Part shown: positions 8,045-15,920 of the stretch, piece after piece | Position numbering within the stretch: position 1 is the first letter of the stretch | Layout: every line of letters starts with the position of its first letter | From: G963674955 sp963674955 | GTDB lineage: Bacteria > Desulfobacterota > Desulfovibrionia > Desulfovibrionales > Desulfovibrionaceae | Assembly (NCBI GenBank): GCA_963674955.2 | Contig: CAXXKR010000004.1 | Location: forward strand, 1 to 64,000 | DNA length: 64,000 nucleotides | Direction: 5' to 3' | Translations under genes and position numbers: made by a program | Notes under the pieces: model-generated | Databases searched by the model: none | Told to the model about the DNA's origin: nothing | Seen by the model: the letters and a program-made list of their open reading frames with translations, nothing else

Positions 8045-9355
8045 TTATGAATCGTCCTCTTGGAGCATGACCCGGAGTTCTTGCAAAACGCGGTCCACGG
8101 TAAGGTCGCGCAGGCAGGCGTAGCCTGTGTCGCAGTGATAATCGCCCGGCCTGAGCCTGCCGGGGCCGTCCTTTTTGTCCTGGCAGGGGCGGCAATCCAT
8201 GTCCAGCATCAGGTTTCGGACGTGGCCCCCGGGATGGACGTTCTTTACATCCGAAGATGGGCCGAACAGGATCAGGGTCGGAGCCTTGGCTGCCGCGGCC
8301 ATGTGCGCCAGTCCGCATTCGTTGGCGATCACGGCCCTTGCGCTTTTAAGCAGCCCGGCGGCCTGGGCCAGGTTCATGTCCGTGAGGTACTCGGCGTTTT
8401 GGGCCGTGATGGGAGTGAGGAAATCCAGCGTTTCATAGGCTTGCAGATCGGACGGGCGGCAAAGGACAACGGGCTGACCCAGCTTTTCCAGCAAGCCGTT
8501 CATGTGCGGCCAGCGTTTGGAGTCCCAGCCCGCCTTGCTGCCCGGGCAGACCACTATCCTGTTCTTCAACTGCTTCGGCACTTGGGACCCGCCAACGAAT
8601 GTTTGGGACGAATCCACTGGCAGGCCCGTGGTGTTATTTAAAAAGTTTGCGTAGTTGGCTGCTTCCGAGGCCTGAATCCCGGTGAGGTGGTTGCTGAAAT
8701 AGAGGTCGCCGGGCTGAAGAAAGGCCGGGGCGTCGATGTTCAGGGACAAGTCGACGGGTTCGTTCCTGTCGGCCTGCGGACTTTCCAATATCAGGTTTTC
8801 CAGTTGGGAATTTTCAAAAAGCGCAGCCAGGGATTGCCGGTCGGCGTCAAATATTGGACGGAAGCGAACGTGGATTCCTGCTTTCAGTGCGGCTTTGACC
8901 ATGGCCGTGGTCAGGATGACGTTGCCGATTCCGCCGCAGGCCGTTATGCGCAACGTCTTGATTTTGTCTGGCCGGGGCAGGGGGGTGAAACTGAAATCCT
9001 TAGAGCCGTTTTGGTCGAGTTCGGTTAATTCCAGGCAGCCCAGAAGCCGAAGCCAGGTGCGGTATGCGTCGTACCTGTGGGGATTGTCCGCGTCCCGGAG
9101 CAGGATGATTTTGTCGGGATTGGCGGAGTCGAAGAATTCAGTTTGTCTTTTTAGGTCGTTGCGCTGCGGGGTTAGGTTTCCTTCCCCATAGGCGAAAATG
9201 TTTTTTTCAGGCGCAAGTCCCAATTTTTTGATATCTTCGGCGTGGGCCAGGATGAACGAAGCGTTTTCCCCCTGCGCGCGGCTGACGGCCTGTTTGATCC
9301 AGGGGGTTTTTGCCAGTCCCCTTTCCGGCGTGACGTACAGGATCGTCCTTGCCAT
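8045..9355 (-). CDS. Family 9 glycosyltransferase (heptosyltransferase-like) with N-terminal extension
   Basis: The protein has 436 residues. The GT9 domain starts at about residue 133 with RITACGGIGNVILTTAMVK and ends with the donor-binding VCPGSKAGWDSKRWP and IANECGLAHMAAAAKAPTLI motifs, then CRPCQDKKDGP with several cysteines, as in LPS heptosyltransferases. Residues 1-132 are an additional alpha/beta domain (MARTILYVTPERGLAKTPWI) with no family I recognise. GT9 enzymes transfer ADP-heptose or related sugars to core glycans. Here it is the second cistron of the operon, three bases after the radical SAM gene. The substrate could be a heptose or another sugar of the nonulosonate-containing glycan. 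Confidence 0.83.
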   Translation of the reverse strand: MARTILYVTPERGLAKTPWIKQAVSRAQGENASFILAHAEDIKKLGLAPEKNIFAYGEGNLTPQRNDLKRQTEFFDSANPDKIILLRDADNPHRYDAYRTWLRLLGCLELTELDQNGSKDFSFTPLPRPDKIKTLRITACGGIGNVILTTAMVKAALKAGIHVRFRPIFDADRQSLAALFENSQLENLILESPQADRNEPVDLSLNIDAPAFLQPGDLYFSNHLTGIQASEAANYANFLNNTTGLPVDSSQTFVGGSQVPKQLKNRIVVCPGSKAGWDSKRWPHMNGLLEKLGQPVVLCRPSDLQAYETLDFLTPITAQNAEYLTDMNLAQAAGLLKSARAVIANECGLAHMAAAAKAPTLILFGPSSDVKNVHPGGHVRNLMLDMDCRPCQDKKDGPGRLRPGDYHCDTGYACLRDLTVDRVLQELRVMLQEDDS

Positions 9356-9358
9356 GCC

Positions 9359-10255
9359 CTAGTCTTTGCCCCGGATAATGGCCATTGTGGTTTCGCCCAG
9401 ACTGTCGCAGGGGGCGCAGTTGCCGAATTCCTGGCAGATGTCGATGTTGGCGTCCGGGCCGAGGGGTTCGTCAAGGAAGTTTTCCATGGGCTGCACTTTG
9501 CGCATGAGCCTGGAAACGCATTGGTAGCGGACCCCGTCCGGGGCTATGAGAAAGATGCGTCTGCGGCAAAAAACGTTGGAAAGGCTGTTTTGTCCGGAGC
9601 CCTTGAATGTGCGCTGGTCCGAGTCCATGTCCGGGACGATGCCCCGGGAACGAAAGTGTTCAAGATCCTCGGCCAGAAGTTCTTTGGTCTCCTCGGCGTC
9701 TATGGCGTGGATATCCGCCGTGAGGTGCGGGGCTTCAAGGATGTATTTCAGGTTGGCGATGAATTTTGACTTGTCCGCGCCTTTTCTGGGGTGCCAGCTG
9801 ACAAAGAAGTGGGCCTGCCGTTTTATTTTTTTCAGGGTTTCGAGAATGTTCAGGCAGAGGTTGGTGTAGACTCTGACGCGCAGTTCGGGGTTGATGGCGT
9901 TTATGAGCTTGTCCAGGTTCGGATAGAGGAACGGCTCGCCGCCGGTGAAGACAACGTGGCGTTCCTCGCGGTTGATGGCCTCGGCCCAATTCTCGGGCGG
10001 TGCGAGATCATATTTCTTGAAGGTTTCGCCCATCTGTTCGTTGACGCAGTATGGGCAGTGCAGATTGCAGTTCAGGGTCAGGTAGATGCGCAGCTGCCCG
10101 TCAAAAATAGCCCGATTTACATACCAGGACGCGGGTTTTATGCCATGCTCGTCCAGGTACTCGATGAGCCGCGCCTGACACGGCGTGACTTCGCGGTCAG
10201 CTTCTTTGGCGGTTTCGGTCCTTGCGGCGTTTGCCGTTGATTGCGGTTCAACCAT
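9359..10255 (-). CDS. Radical SAM protein with C-terminal SPASM-like cysteine cluster
   Basis: The protein has 298 residues. The SAM-cluster motif CxxxCxxC is C63-C67-C70 in LTLNCNLHCPYC, and the SAM-binding GGEP follows at 105-108. The C-terminal part has cysteines 230, 246, 274, 280 and 283, in the arrangement of SPASM/twitch auxiliary-cluster domains (CQEFGNCAPCD). It is the first gene of the long minus-strand glycan operon, so it probably modifies a glycan precursor or a protein of the locus by radical chemistry. Its specific reaction is unknown. The whole protein from residue 51 on is mirrored by the C-terminal domain of the GT4 gene at 2886-4961, which lacks the SAM cluster. Confidence 0.86.
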   Translation of the reverse strand: MVEPQSTANAARTETAKEADREVTPCQARLIEYLDEHGIKPASWYVNRAIFDGQLRIYLTLNCNLHCPYCVNEQMGETFKKYDLAPPENWAEAINREERHVVFTGGEPFLYPNLDKLINAINPELRVRVYTNLCLNILETLKKIKRQAHFFVSWHPRKGADKSKFIANLKYILEAPHLTADIHAIDAEETKELLAEDLEHFRSRGIVPDMDSDQRTFKGSGQNSLSNVFCRRRIFLIAPDGVRYQCVSRLMRKVQPMENFLDEPLGPDANIDICQEFGNCAPCDSLGETTMAIIRGKD

Positions 10256-10360
10256 GCATGAACACTACCAAAGACCGGCCGCTATGCAAAGCTTCATGTT
10301 GCTCCTGCAAGGGCTGAATCATGTTTTGCCTTGCGGCCCGATTCCGCCTCCGATTGCCAA

Positions 10361-10369
10361 TGGTATGAT
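10361..10369 (+). promoter_or_regulatory. Possible extended -10 element for the DegT gene
   Basis: TGGTATGAT matches the extended -10 form TGnTATnAT, in the 194-base divergent gap between the radical SAM gene and the aminotransferase gene. No convincing -35 box is visible. A start site near 10376 would exclude the upstream TTG at 10372 and support the ATG at 10450. Confidence 0.3.
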
Positions 10370-10449
10370 TCTTGATTAAACAACCATGCGGAAACAAAGT
10401 CGGTTTCGGCTACAATGCTCCGGCCGTACTATCCGTATCTGCGCCGGAC

Positions 10450-11595
10450 ATGAAAAAGCGGGGTTGGAACTTGAGCGACAGAAAGGGAATCTCATTGTGC
10501 GATCCCCAGATAGGGGAAGGCGAGAAGCAGGCCCTGTGCCGGGTCATAGACAGTTGCTGGCTGACCATGGGCGAGCGCGTGGCCGAGTTTGAAAAGCATT
10601 TCGCTGAAATGCATGGGGGCGGGTCCGCAGTGGCTGTCAATTCCTGCACTGCGGCTTTGCATCTGGCCCTGGCCGCCCTTGGCATCGGTCCCGGCGACGA
10701 GGTGCTGGTCCCGGCCATGACATTCATCGCCACGGTCAACGCCGTGATCTATACCGGGGCCACGCCGGTTCTGGTGGACATCGAGTCCGAGACCCGACCG
10801 CACATTTCCCTTGAGCATGCCGAATCGCTGGTCACGCCCCGGACCAAGGCCGTGGTCATCATGCACTACGGCGGCTATCTCATGGACATTGACAAATGGC
10901 ACGACTTCTGCCGCGTTCGCGGATTGGCCCTTGTGGAGGATTCGGCCCACGCCCTGGTTACGGGCAGGGTCGGGCAGGTCGCGGATGTTTCGGCCTTCAG
11001 CTTTTTTTCCAACAAGAATATGACCACGGCCGAGGGCGGCATGATCATGGCCAGAGACCCGGAGGTTCTGGACAGGGCAAGGTGCATGCGCTCCCACGGC
11101 ATGACCCACAGCACCCTGGAACGGGACCGGGGCCGCGTGTTCTCCTACGACGTGGTGGAACTGGGCCAGAATTATCGCATGGACGAGCTTAGGGCTTCCA
11201 TAGGGCTGGTGCAGCTCGAGGGCATCAGGCAGTGGAACGAGCGCAGGCGTGAACTTACGGGCCTTTACAGAAAGGCGGTCGCCGAGGAGCTGCCTGATTT
11301 GGTGGTGCCCTTTGACGCCGGCCACGAGACAAGCGCGCATATTCTGCCCGTGGTCCTGCCGGAGAGCGCGGATCGGGCCGCCATAATGGCCGCTTTGCGC
11401 AAGGAAGGAATCCAGAGCAGCATCCATTATCCCCCGGCCAACAAATTGACCTACCACCGCGAGAACTGGTTCTCCGGCGTGAGCCTGCCCAACACCGAGG
11501 AGTTCGCAGGGCGCGAGCTGACCCTGCCCCTGCATCCGGGCCTGTCCGACCAGGATGTGAAAACGGTCCTGGCCGCCTTGAAGGAAAATCTTTGA
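10450..11595 (+). CDS. DegT/DnrJ/EryC1/StrS family sugar aminotransferase
   Basis: The protein has 381 residues from the ATG at 10450, the family's normal length. An upstream TTG at 10372 would add 26 residues without homology, and a start nearer to LCDPQIGEGEKQA is also possible because most family members begin there. The PLP lysine is Lys189 in FSFFSNKNMTTAEGG. VLVPAMTFIATVNAV and VEDSAHAL (cofactor aspartate) are also present. The enzyme aminates a keto-sugar nucleotide using glutamate or another amino donor. It is divergent from the glycan operon and likely supplies an amino-sugar for the nonulosonate or another residue of the same glycan. The stop is 15 bases from the convergent tonB stop. 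Confidence 0.88.
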   Translation: MKKRGWNLSDRKGISLCDPQIGEGEKQALCRVIDSCWLTMGERVAEFEKHFAEMHGGGSAVAVNSCTAALHLALAALGIGPGDEVLVPAMTFIATVNAVIYTGATPVLVDIESETRPHISLEHAESLVTPRTKAVVIMHYGGYLMDIDKWHDFCRVRGLALVEDSAHALVTGRVGQVADVSAFSFFSNKNMTTAEGGMIMARDPEVLDRARCMRSHGMTHSTLERDRGRVFSYDVVELGQNYRMDELRASIGLVQLEGIRQWNERRRELTGLYRKAVAEELPDLVVPFDAGHETSAHILPVVLPESADRAAIMAALRKEGIQSSIHYPPANKLTYHRENWFSGVSLPNTEEFAGRELTLPLHPGLSDQDVKTVLAALKENL

Positions 11596-11610
11596 TTCAA
11601 GACGAAAGAA

Positions 11611-12138
11611 TCACAGTCCGTACTGATATTTGACCGTCAGGGTCATGGCGATGGGCTGCGTGCCGATGATTTTCGGCCTTTTGACTCTGCCGCTGGCCTT
11701 TTGGATGGCGGTCAGGGCCGATTGGTCCAACCGGTCGCTGCCGGATGAACGCAGCAGCCTAACGCCCTTGAAGCGCCCCTGCCCGTCGATGGTGAAGGCG
11801 TAGAGTGCGTTGCCGATGACGCCCCTGAAATTCGCTCCGGGCGGCTGGAATTTTCTTTTTTCCACCGCCGAGTGCACCTGGGCCAGATATCTTTTCAATA
11901 TCCGGCGTCTGTAGTCCTTTGGCGACTCGCCTTTTTCCGCTCCGTCAATGCCGAGATCGGCCACCTGGCGCAAAGCGAATCCGCCGCCCGCCTCCGGACC
12001 TTCCACGTCAAAGGCCAGGGGCACCACGATGTCCCGGCAGGCCATGACCGGTTCCGGCTGGTAATGGGCGTTCAGGAGCAGGAAATGCGCGAACAGGGAA
12101 GCGGCAAGGCAGAATCCCCACAGATTTTTCGGGCTCAC
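11611..12138 (-). CDS. TonB-family energy transducer
   Basis: The protein has 175 residues. An N-terminal membrane segment (LWGFCLAASLFAHFLLLNA) anchors it in the inner membrane. There is no long proline-rich spacer, which is unusual for TonB. The C-terminal domain from about residue 80 matches TonB: YLAQVHSAVEKRKFQPP, YAFTIDGQGRFKGVRLLRSSG and ALTAIQKASGRVKRP. It would contact outer membrane receptors to pass on proton-motive energy collected by ExbB and ExbD. The start overlaps the exbD stop in ATGA, so the three genes form an operon read from exbB. No TonB-dependent receptor is present in the window, so the transported substrate is unknown. Confidence 0.85.
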   Translation of the reverse strand: MSPKNLWGFCLAASLFAHFLLLNAHYQPEPVMACRDIVVPLAFDVEGPEAGGGFALRQVADLGIDGAEKGESPKDYRRRILKRYLAQVHSAVEKRKFQPPGANFRGVIGNALYAFTIDGQGRFKGVRLLRSSGSDRLDQSALTAIQKASGRVKRPKIIGTQPIAMTLTVKYQYGL

Positions 12139-12563
12139 TTTCCTTTTTCCCCGGCCGCACTGCTTTTCGTGGCGATGACAAGGTTCTCGAATCCGTTGAT
12201 GCGCACCATGTCCAGTACCCGCACAAAGGGCTCAACCCTGGCTTCCGGCGAGGCCTTGAGCAGGATTCGCCCCGGCTGCTCGGCGATGGGGGCCTGGGCC
12301 AGGACTCTCAACTTGTTGGCCAGCCTGTCCATGTCCATCGGCTTGGCGTTGCAGGTCAGGCTGCCGTCGGCCGCGATGTCGATTTCCAGCGACCTTCCGG
12401 CCACGGGCTTGGAGGACTCCGCCTCGGGAAGTTCCAGTTCCATGCCCCTGGCCGAAAAGACGGCCGAGACCACGAAAAAGATGAGCAGGATGAAGACCAC
12501 GTCCAAAAGCGGCGTCAGGTCCGGTCTTGCCGGGCGTACGGTCTGATTGGTCAGTTCAACCAT
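12135..12563 (-). CDS. exbD: ExbD/TolR-type biopolymer transport protein
   Basis: The protein has 142 residues from the ATG at 12563, four bases after the exbB stop. A longer frame to 12629 overlaps exbB and is not supported. One membrane helix near residues 17-36 (LTPLLDVVFILLIFFVVSAV) contains the conserved Asp of ExbD (LLDVVFILLIFF). The rest is a periplasmic domain (EIDIAADGSLTCNAKPMDM, RILLKASPEARVEPFVRVLD), typical of ExbD and TolR. It forms the ion channel with ExbB and drives TonB. The gene is placed between exbB and tonB, which favours an ExbBD-TonB role over a Tol role, because no tolA, tolB or pal lies nearby. Confidence 0.88.
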   Translation of the reverse strand: MVELTNQTVRPARPDLTPLLDVVFILLIFFVVSAVFSARGMELELPEAESSKPVAGRSLEIDIAADGSLTCNAKPMDMDRLANKLRVLAQAPIAEQPGRILLKASPEARVEPFVRVLDMVRINGFENLVIATKSSAAGEKGK

Positions 12564-12567
12564 CTGG

Positions 12568-13173
12568 CTACTCCTTTGCCGGGCCTTCCAGGGCGTCGAT
12601 GATTTCGTTGGCCGCGCTTTGCATGGCAAAGGCGGTCCTTTCCTGGGCGCGGACGAACCAGCGGTGGGCCAGGAGGGCGGGGATGGCCACGCTCAGGCCC
12701 GCGGCGGTGGTCAGCAGGGCCTGCCAGATGCCGCCCGCAAGGATGGTGATGTCCACGGCGTTGCCGGAGGAGGCCAGCCGAGAGAAGGCCTGGATCATGC
12801 CCAGCACCGTGCCCAAAAGGCCCATGAGAGGCGCGGCGGTCGCCGTGGTGGAGAGGAAGTCCAGCCGCCGGCCAAGGGCGAACAGCTTTTCCTGTCCCGC
12901 TCGGTTGGCCGCGTTTTCACGGGCCTTGCGGCCTGAAATCGAGAGTATGGCCTTGAAAAACGAGGCGTAGGCCGGGCAGTTTTCATCGGCCTGTGCGATG
13001 GCTGTTTCAGCCTCGCCGTTTTTTGCCGGGGCCATGATTTTTTCAAGCCTGTCGCCGGACGGGAAGCTGGAGGAGATGAAGATCAGGAGCCTTTCGGCCA
13101 CCACGGCCAATGCGGGGACGGAGAGAAAGAGCAGGGGCCACATCATCACCCCGCCCTGTTGGAAGATGTTCAT
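12568..13173 (-). CDS. exbB: ExbB/TolQ/MotA-type proton channel protein
   Basis: The protein has 201 residues, the length of ExbB. The N-terminal membrane helix is MWPLLFLSVPALAVVAERLL. Two more are in the C-terminal part: STTATAAPLMGLLGTVLGMI, with the typical TAxLLGLLGTVxGMI signature, and TTAAGLSVAIPALLAHRWFV. It is the first gene of an exbB-exbD-tonB operon and supplies the proton-motive-force harvesting channel. Upstream (13174-13548) lies a long AT-rich leader with an imperfect duplicated element that could carry its promoter or a regulatory site. Confidence 0.9.
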   Translation of the reverse strand: MNIFQQGGVMMWPLLFLSVPALAVVAERLLIFISSSFPSGDRLEKIMAPAKNGEAETAIAQADENCPAYASFFKAILSISGRKARENAANRAGQEKLFALGRRLDFLSTTATAAPLMGLLGTVLGMIQAFSRLASSGNAVDITILAGGIWQALLTTAAGLSVAIPALLAHRWFVRAQERTAFAMQSAANEIIDALEGPAKE

Positions 13174-13240
13174 GGGTTGATCCTTTAAGAATTCGGTTTC
13201 GGATTGGATTCTGTCTATGGGGTCGACAAGTTTAGTTTTT

Positions 13241-13302
13241 TATGCGTCGGTCATGCCTTTTTACTCCATTGTCATCGGTTGCGGTCAGGGAAGAATCTCG
13301 TT
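13241..13302. repeat. Imperfect direct repeat, copy 1 (upstream of exbB)
   Basis: The copy begins TATGCGTCGGTCATGC and contains the core TGTCATCGGTTGCGGTC. It matches copy 2 at 13398-13471 with a few insertions and substitutions. Confidence 0.5.
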
Positions 13303-13397
13303 TGGATGGTCAAGAGTTATGCCATGATTTTAGGGTCAATATTTGGCAACATGTTTTTTGTATTTTTTTTCAACAAGAATTTTGTATTCCTGTATAT

Positions 13398-13471
13398 TAT
13401 GCAGCGGCAGTCATGCTTTCGTGTCTAGCACCAATGTCATCGGGTTGCGGTCGCGGGAAGATACTCCCGTT
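13398..13471. repeat. Imperfect direct repeat, copy 2 (upstream of exbB)
   Basis: The copy begins TATGCAGCGGCAGTCATGC and contains TGTCATCGGGTTGCGGTC, then a short hairpin (CGGGA, six-base loop, TCCCG) that copy 1 lacks. The spacing between copies is about 96 bases. Confidence 0.5.
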
Positions 13472-13548
13472 GCGCGGCAAGGTCAAAAGGGTGGTCTTGT
13501 TATCCTTTCCAGAATGATATTGTATCTATGCTGTCACTGTATGATTTT

Positions 13549-14439
13549 TCAGCCCAGCAGATTTTCCAGCGCCTCCTTAAGTTCCGGGTAGGCGAACTCG
13601 AACCCGGCGCGGTGCAGCCTTTCCGGGATGACCCGCTGGGAGGAGAGCAGGGCCGTGGCGAATTCGCCCAGGGCCAGTCGAAGGATGAAGCCCGGCACGT
13701 GGAAGAAGGCGGGTCGCCTGAGGACCGTGCCAAGGGCTTTTGTGAAATTGGCGTTGGTCACGGATTTGGGGGCTACGGCGTTGACCGGGCCGCTCAGGCT
13801 TTGGTCCTTTGCCGCGTGGAGCATGATGCTCGTCAGGTCGTCGATGTGCACCCAGGACATGAACTGGCTGCCGTCGCCCAGCCTGCCTCCCAATCCTTTT
13901 CTGAATATGGGCAGCATCTTGGCCAAGGCGCCGCCGTCCTTGCCCAGCACAAGGCCGTTTCTAAGACAGATCACGCGCAATCCTGATTCCCTTGCCCGCA
14001 GGGCCTCTTTTTCCCAGTTCATGCAGACCCGGGCCAGGAAGTCCAGACCAGGGGCGGATTCCTCGTTCAACACGCCGTTGCCTCGGGAGCCGTAATAGCC
14101 GATGGCCGAGGCGCAGACCAGGGTCTTGGGTTTTGTCTCGCAAAGGGCCAGGGCGTCAACGATTCTATGGGTCAGGTCCACGCGGCTGGACCGGATGCGT
14201 TCCTTTTTTTCAGGGTTCCAGCGGCCGTTGAAGATGGTTTCCCCGGCCAGGTGAAAGATTGTGTCCACGCCTTGGAAAAGGGATGGGTCGATTGAATCCG
14301 GGTTCCAGGCCCGAGCCTCCACGTCACCAAGCCTTTGTCTGATCTTGTCCGCGTTTCTGCCCACCACAACGGGCCGGTCCAGATGTTTGATGAGATGCCT
14401 GCCCACAAAACCGGTTCCGCCCGTGACCATCGCCTTCAT
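13549..14439 (-). CDS. TIGR01777-family SDR epimerase (YfcH/SulA-like)
   Basis: The protein has 296 residues. The N-terminus MKAMVTGGTGFVGRHLIKHL has the NAD(P)-binding TGGTGFVG motif. The family signature is AGETIFNGRWNPEKKERIRSSR, close to the AGxxI..RW..xxKxxIxxSRV typical of TIGR01777. ASAIGYYGSRGNGVLNEES carries the catalytic-region Tyr-Gly-Ser stretch, and VRLGNGLVLGKDGGALAKML-like residues (VICLRNGLVLGKDGGALAK) follow. Family members are soluble short-chain dehydrogenase relatives of poorly defined substrate; in plants and cyanobacteria a member has been linked to cell division. The C-terminal DUF1731-type tail is present (LRRPAFFHVPGFILRLALGE). No operon partner is evident. Confidence 0.88.
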   Translation of the reverse strand: MKAMVTGGTGFVGRHLIKHLDRPVVVGRNADKIRQRLGDVEARAWNPDSIDPSLFQGVDTIFHLAGETIFNGRWNPEKKERIRSSRVDLTHRIVDALALCETKPKTLVCASAIGYYGSRGNGVLNEESAPGLDFLARVCMNWEKEALRARESGLRVICLRNGLVLGKDGGALAKMLPIFRKGLGGRLGDGSQFMSWVHIDDLTSIMLHAAKDQSLSGPVNAVAPKSVTNANFTKALGTVLRRPAFFHVPGFILRLALGEFATALLSSQRVIPERLHRAGFEFAYPELKEALENLLG

Positions 14440-14636
14440 GTTCGCCCTCCCGGCTGTGAATGATTGCGCCCGAACCTTGAAGTGAAAATTTTCGATGATT
14501 ATAACTTATGTGTGTGGCATTTTGGTGTCAACTTCGGCGTGGCGGTCTGGAATCTTGATTTGTTGCCTGTTGAAAGGACCAGGTCTGCCGGGGGACGATG
14601 CGGGTTTGAACGATTAAGTTTTCATTGGAGGTTCTG

Positions 14637-15479
14637 ATGCGCAGGAAGATAGAGGAACTTTTGAAAAGCGTGCCCACCAGCGAAGGCGCGGGAGTGCGCT
14701 TGCAGCGGGCGTTCGGTTATTACGAGGCCACCATGTTCGACCCCTTTCTGATGCTGGACGATTTTCGTTCCGACAATCCCGAAGACTATATCAAGGGTTT
14801 TACCTGGCACCCCCACAGGGGCATAGAGACCATTACCTATGTCCTGTGTGGCGATGTGGAACACGGGGACAGCATGGGTACCAAGGACGTGATTTCCTCG
14901 GGAGATGTGCAGTGGATGACAGCCGGAAGCGGCATCATCCATCAGGAAATGCCCAAGGGCGATGAGAAGGGTTCCATGCAGGGTTTTCAGCTCTGGGCCA
15001 ACCTGCCGTCGGACAGGAAGATGATCGATCCGGTCTATCGCAGCATCAAGGACTCGGAAGTGCCGAGAGTGACGCTTGGCTCCGGGGTGGAGATCAAGAT
15101 CATCGCCGGAGAGGTGGCCGGAAAGACCGGCCCGGTGCGTGGGGTGGCCATCGACCCGGAATACCTGGACTGCACACTGCCCGCCGGAACGGAGTATGTG
15201 CATCCCACAAGACCCGGCCGCACGGCCTTCATCTACGTCATCGGCGGCAGCGGCGTGGTCGAGGGAGAGAGAGTGGAAAACCTCAACCTGGTGCTTTTCG
15301 GCGTGGGCGACGAGTTGGCGGTCAGGGCCGGTTCAGAGGGAACGAGGTTTCTGCTCGTCACGGGCAGGCCCCTGAACGAACCCATCGCCTGGAAGGGGCC
15401 CATCGTCATGAACACCCCGGAGGAACTGGACAAGGCATTCGAGGAGTACCGCAACGGCACCTTCGTCAGGCACGGCTGA
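14637..15479 (+). CDS. Pirin family protein
   Basis: The protein has 280 residues. The start ATG at 14637 has GGAGG seven bases upstream; an in-frame TTG four codons earlier lies inside this ribosome-binding site and is rejected. The double-cupin pirin signature is present: FDPFLMLDDFRSDNPEDYIK, then WHPHRGIETITYVL, GDVQWMTAGSGIIHQEMP (metal-binding histidines and glutamate) and FQLWANLPSDRKM. The second cupin holds AEAGSEGTRFLLVTGRPLNEP-like residues (VRAGSEGTRFLLVTGRPL). Bacterial pirins bind iron and can be quercetinase-like or redox sensors; the function here is unknown. There is no close partner gene, and a promoter for the next gene lies directly downstream. Confidence 0.9.
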   Translation: MRRKIEELLKSVPTSEGAGVRLQRAFGYYEATMFDPFLMLDDFRSDNPEDYIKGFTWHPHRGIETITYVLCGDVEHGDSMGTKDVISSGDVQWMTAGSGIIHQEMPKGDEKGSMQGFQLWANLPSDRKMIDPVYRSIKDSEVPRVTLGSGVEIKIIAGEVAGKTGPVRGVAIDPEYLDCTLPAGTEYVHPTRPGRTAFIYVIGGSGVVEGERVENLNLVLFGVGDELAVRAGSEGTRFLLVTGRPLNEPIAWKGPIVMNTPEELDKAFEEYRNGTFVRHG

Positions 15480-15504
15480 ATCTGAGCGGTCAAAATGGAA
15501 GTTG

Positions 15505-15533
15505 TTGACATCCTGAAATCATGGTCATATTCT
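15505..15533 (+). promoter_or_regulatory. Sigma-70 type promoter of the ArsR-rhodanese-TauE operon
   Basis: TTGACA at 15505-15510 and TATTCT at 15528-15533 are separated by 17 bases. The start codon of the arsR-type gene is 30 bases downstream of the -10 box. Confidence 0.6.
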
Positions 15534-15555
15534 CGTATCGCTATTTGGTAATATG
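15526..15555. promoter_or_regulatory. Inverted repeat, candidate ArsR operator
   Basis: CATATT (15526-15531) and AATATG (15550-15555) form an inverted repeat with an 18-base spacer. It overlaps the -10 box and the transcription start, a position where an ArsR-type repressor would block polymerase. Confidence 0.45.
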
Positions 15556-15563
15556 AGGAATAA

Positions 15564-15920
15564 ATGAAGAATATCGTCAGGGTCCTGAAGGCGTTTGCCG
15601 ATCCCAACCGGCTCAAGATCGTAAAATTGCTTGAGAAGAGGGAATATTGCGTTTGCGAGCTGCAGGAGGCGCTGGGCATTGCCCAACCCACTGTCTCGAA
15701 GCACATGGGCATTCTGGAGAACGCGGGCCTGGTGGACAAGAGGCGCGAGGCCAAGTTCGTTCTCTATTACCTGACCAAGCCCTACCCGGATGGACGGGTC
15801 GGGACGCTGGTCCGCGAGTTGTGCGGCTGGCTGGATGAGGAAGGGGAAATTGAACGACTTTTGGAACAGGCCGCGACCCTGGACAGGGTGGAGATAATCA
15901 AAAGACGGAGCAAGAAGTGA
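15564..15920 (+). CDS. ArsR-family metalloregulator/sulfur-responsive repressor
   Basis: The protein has 118 residues with a winged helix: FADPNRLKIVKLLEKREYCVCELQEALGIAQPTV-type sequence, here read in pieces, and SKHMGILENAGLVDKRREAK. Just before the recognition helices it has YCVCEL, matching the ELCVCDL metal-binding box of ArsR (two cysteines two residues apart). Family members repress in the absence of ligand and release on thiol-binding metalloids or, in some relatives, sulfane sulfur. The following rhodanese and TauE-type genes point to a sulfur signal, so a persulfide or thiosulfate cue is inference. GAGGA is five bases upstream of the ATG. The stop overlaps the next start (GTGA). Confidence 0.87.
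   Translation: MKNIVRVLKAFADPNRLKIVKLLEKREYCVCELQEALGIAQPTVSKHMGILENAGLVDKRREAKFVLYYLTKPYPDGRVGTLVRELCGWLDEEGEIERLLEQAATLDRVEIIKRRSKK

Larger units (their letters stand above)
13174..13548. other. 375-base AT-rich gene-free stretch upstream of exbB
   Basis: This stretch has no credible gene. It is clearly more AT-rich than its neighbours, with long T runs around 13352-13372. It contains an imperfect duplication of about 70 bases (13241-13302 and 13398-13471), described separately. It lies upstream of exbB and downstream of the epimerase gene, so it is the natural place for the exbB promoter. I see no clear Fur box or known riboswitch core. Confidence 0.6.

Noticed and set aside
13204..13428. 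74-codon plus-strand frame in the exbB leader
   Set aside because: Phe-rich product without any family resemblance, running through the AT-rich repeat region; likely chance.
13398..13471. Possible cobalamin or molybdenum-cofactor riboswitch in the repeated element before exbB
   Set aside because: Neither the B12 box nor the conserved cores of these riboswitches is present on either strand.
13241..13471. CRISPR-like repeat
   Set aside because: Only two imperfect copies of unequal length, no regular spacer and no cas genes.
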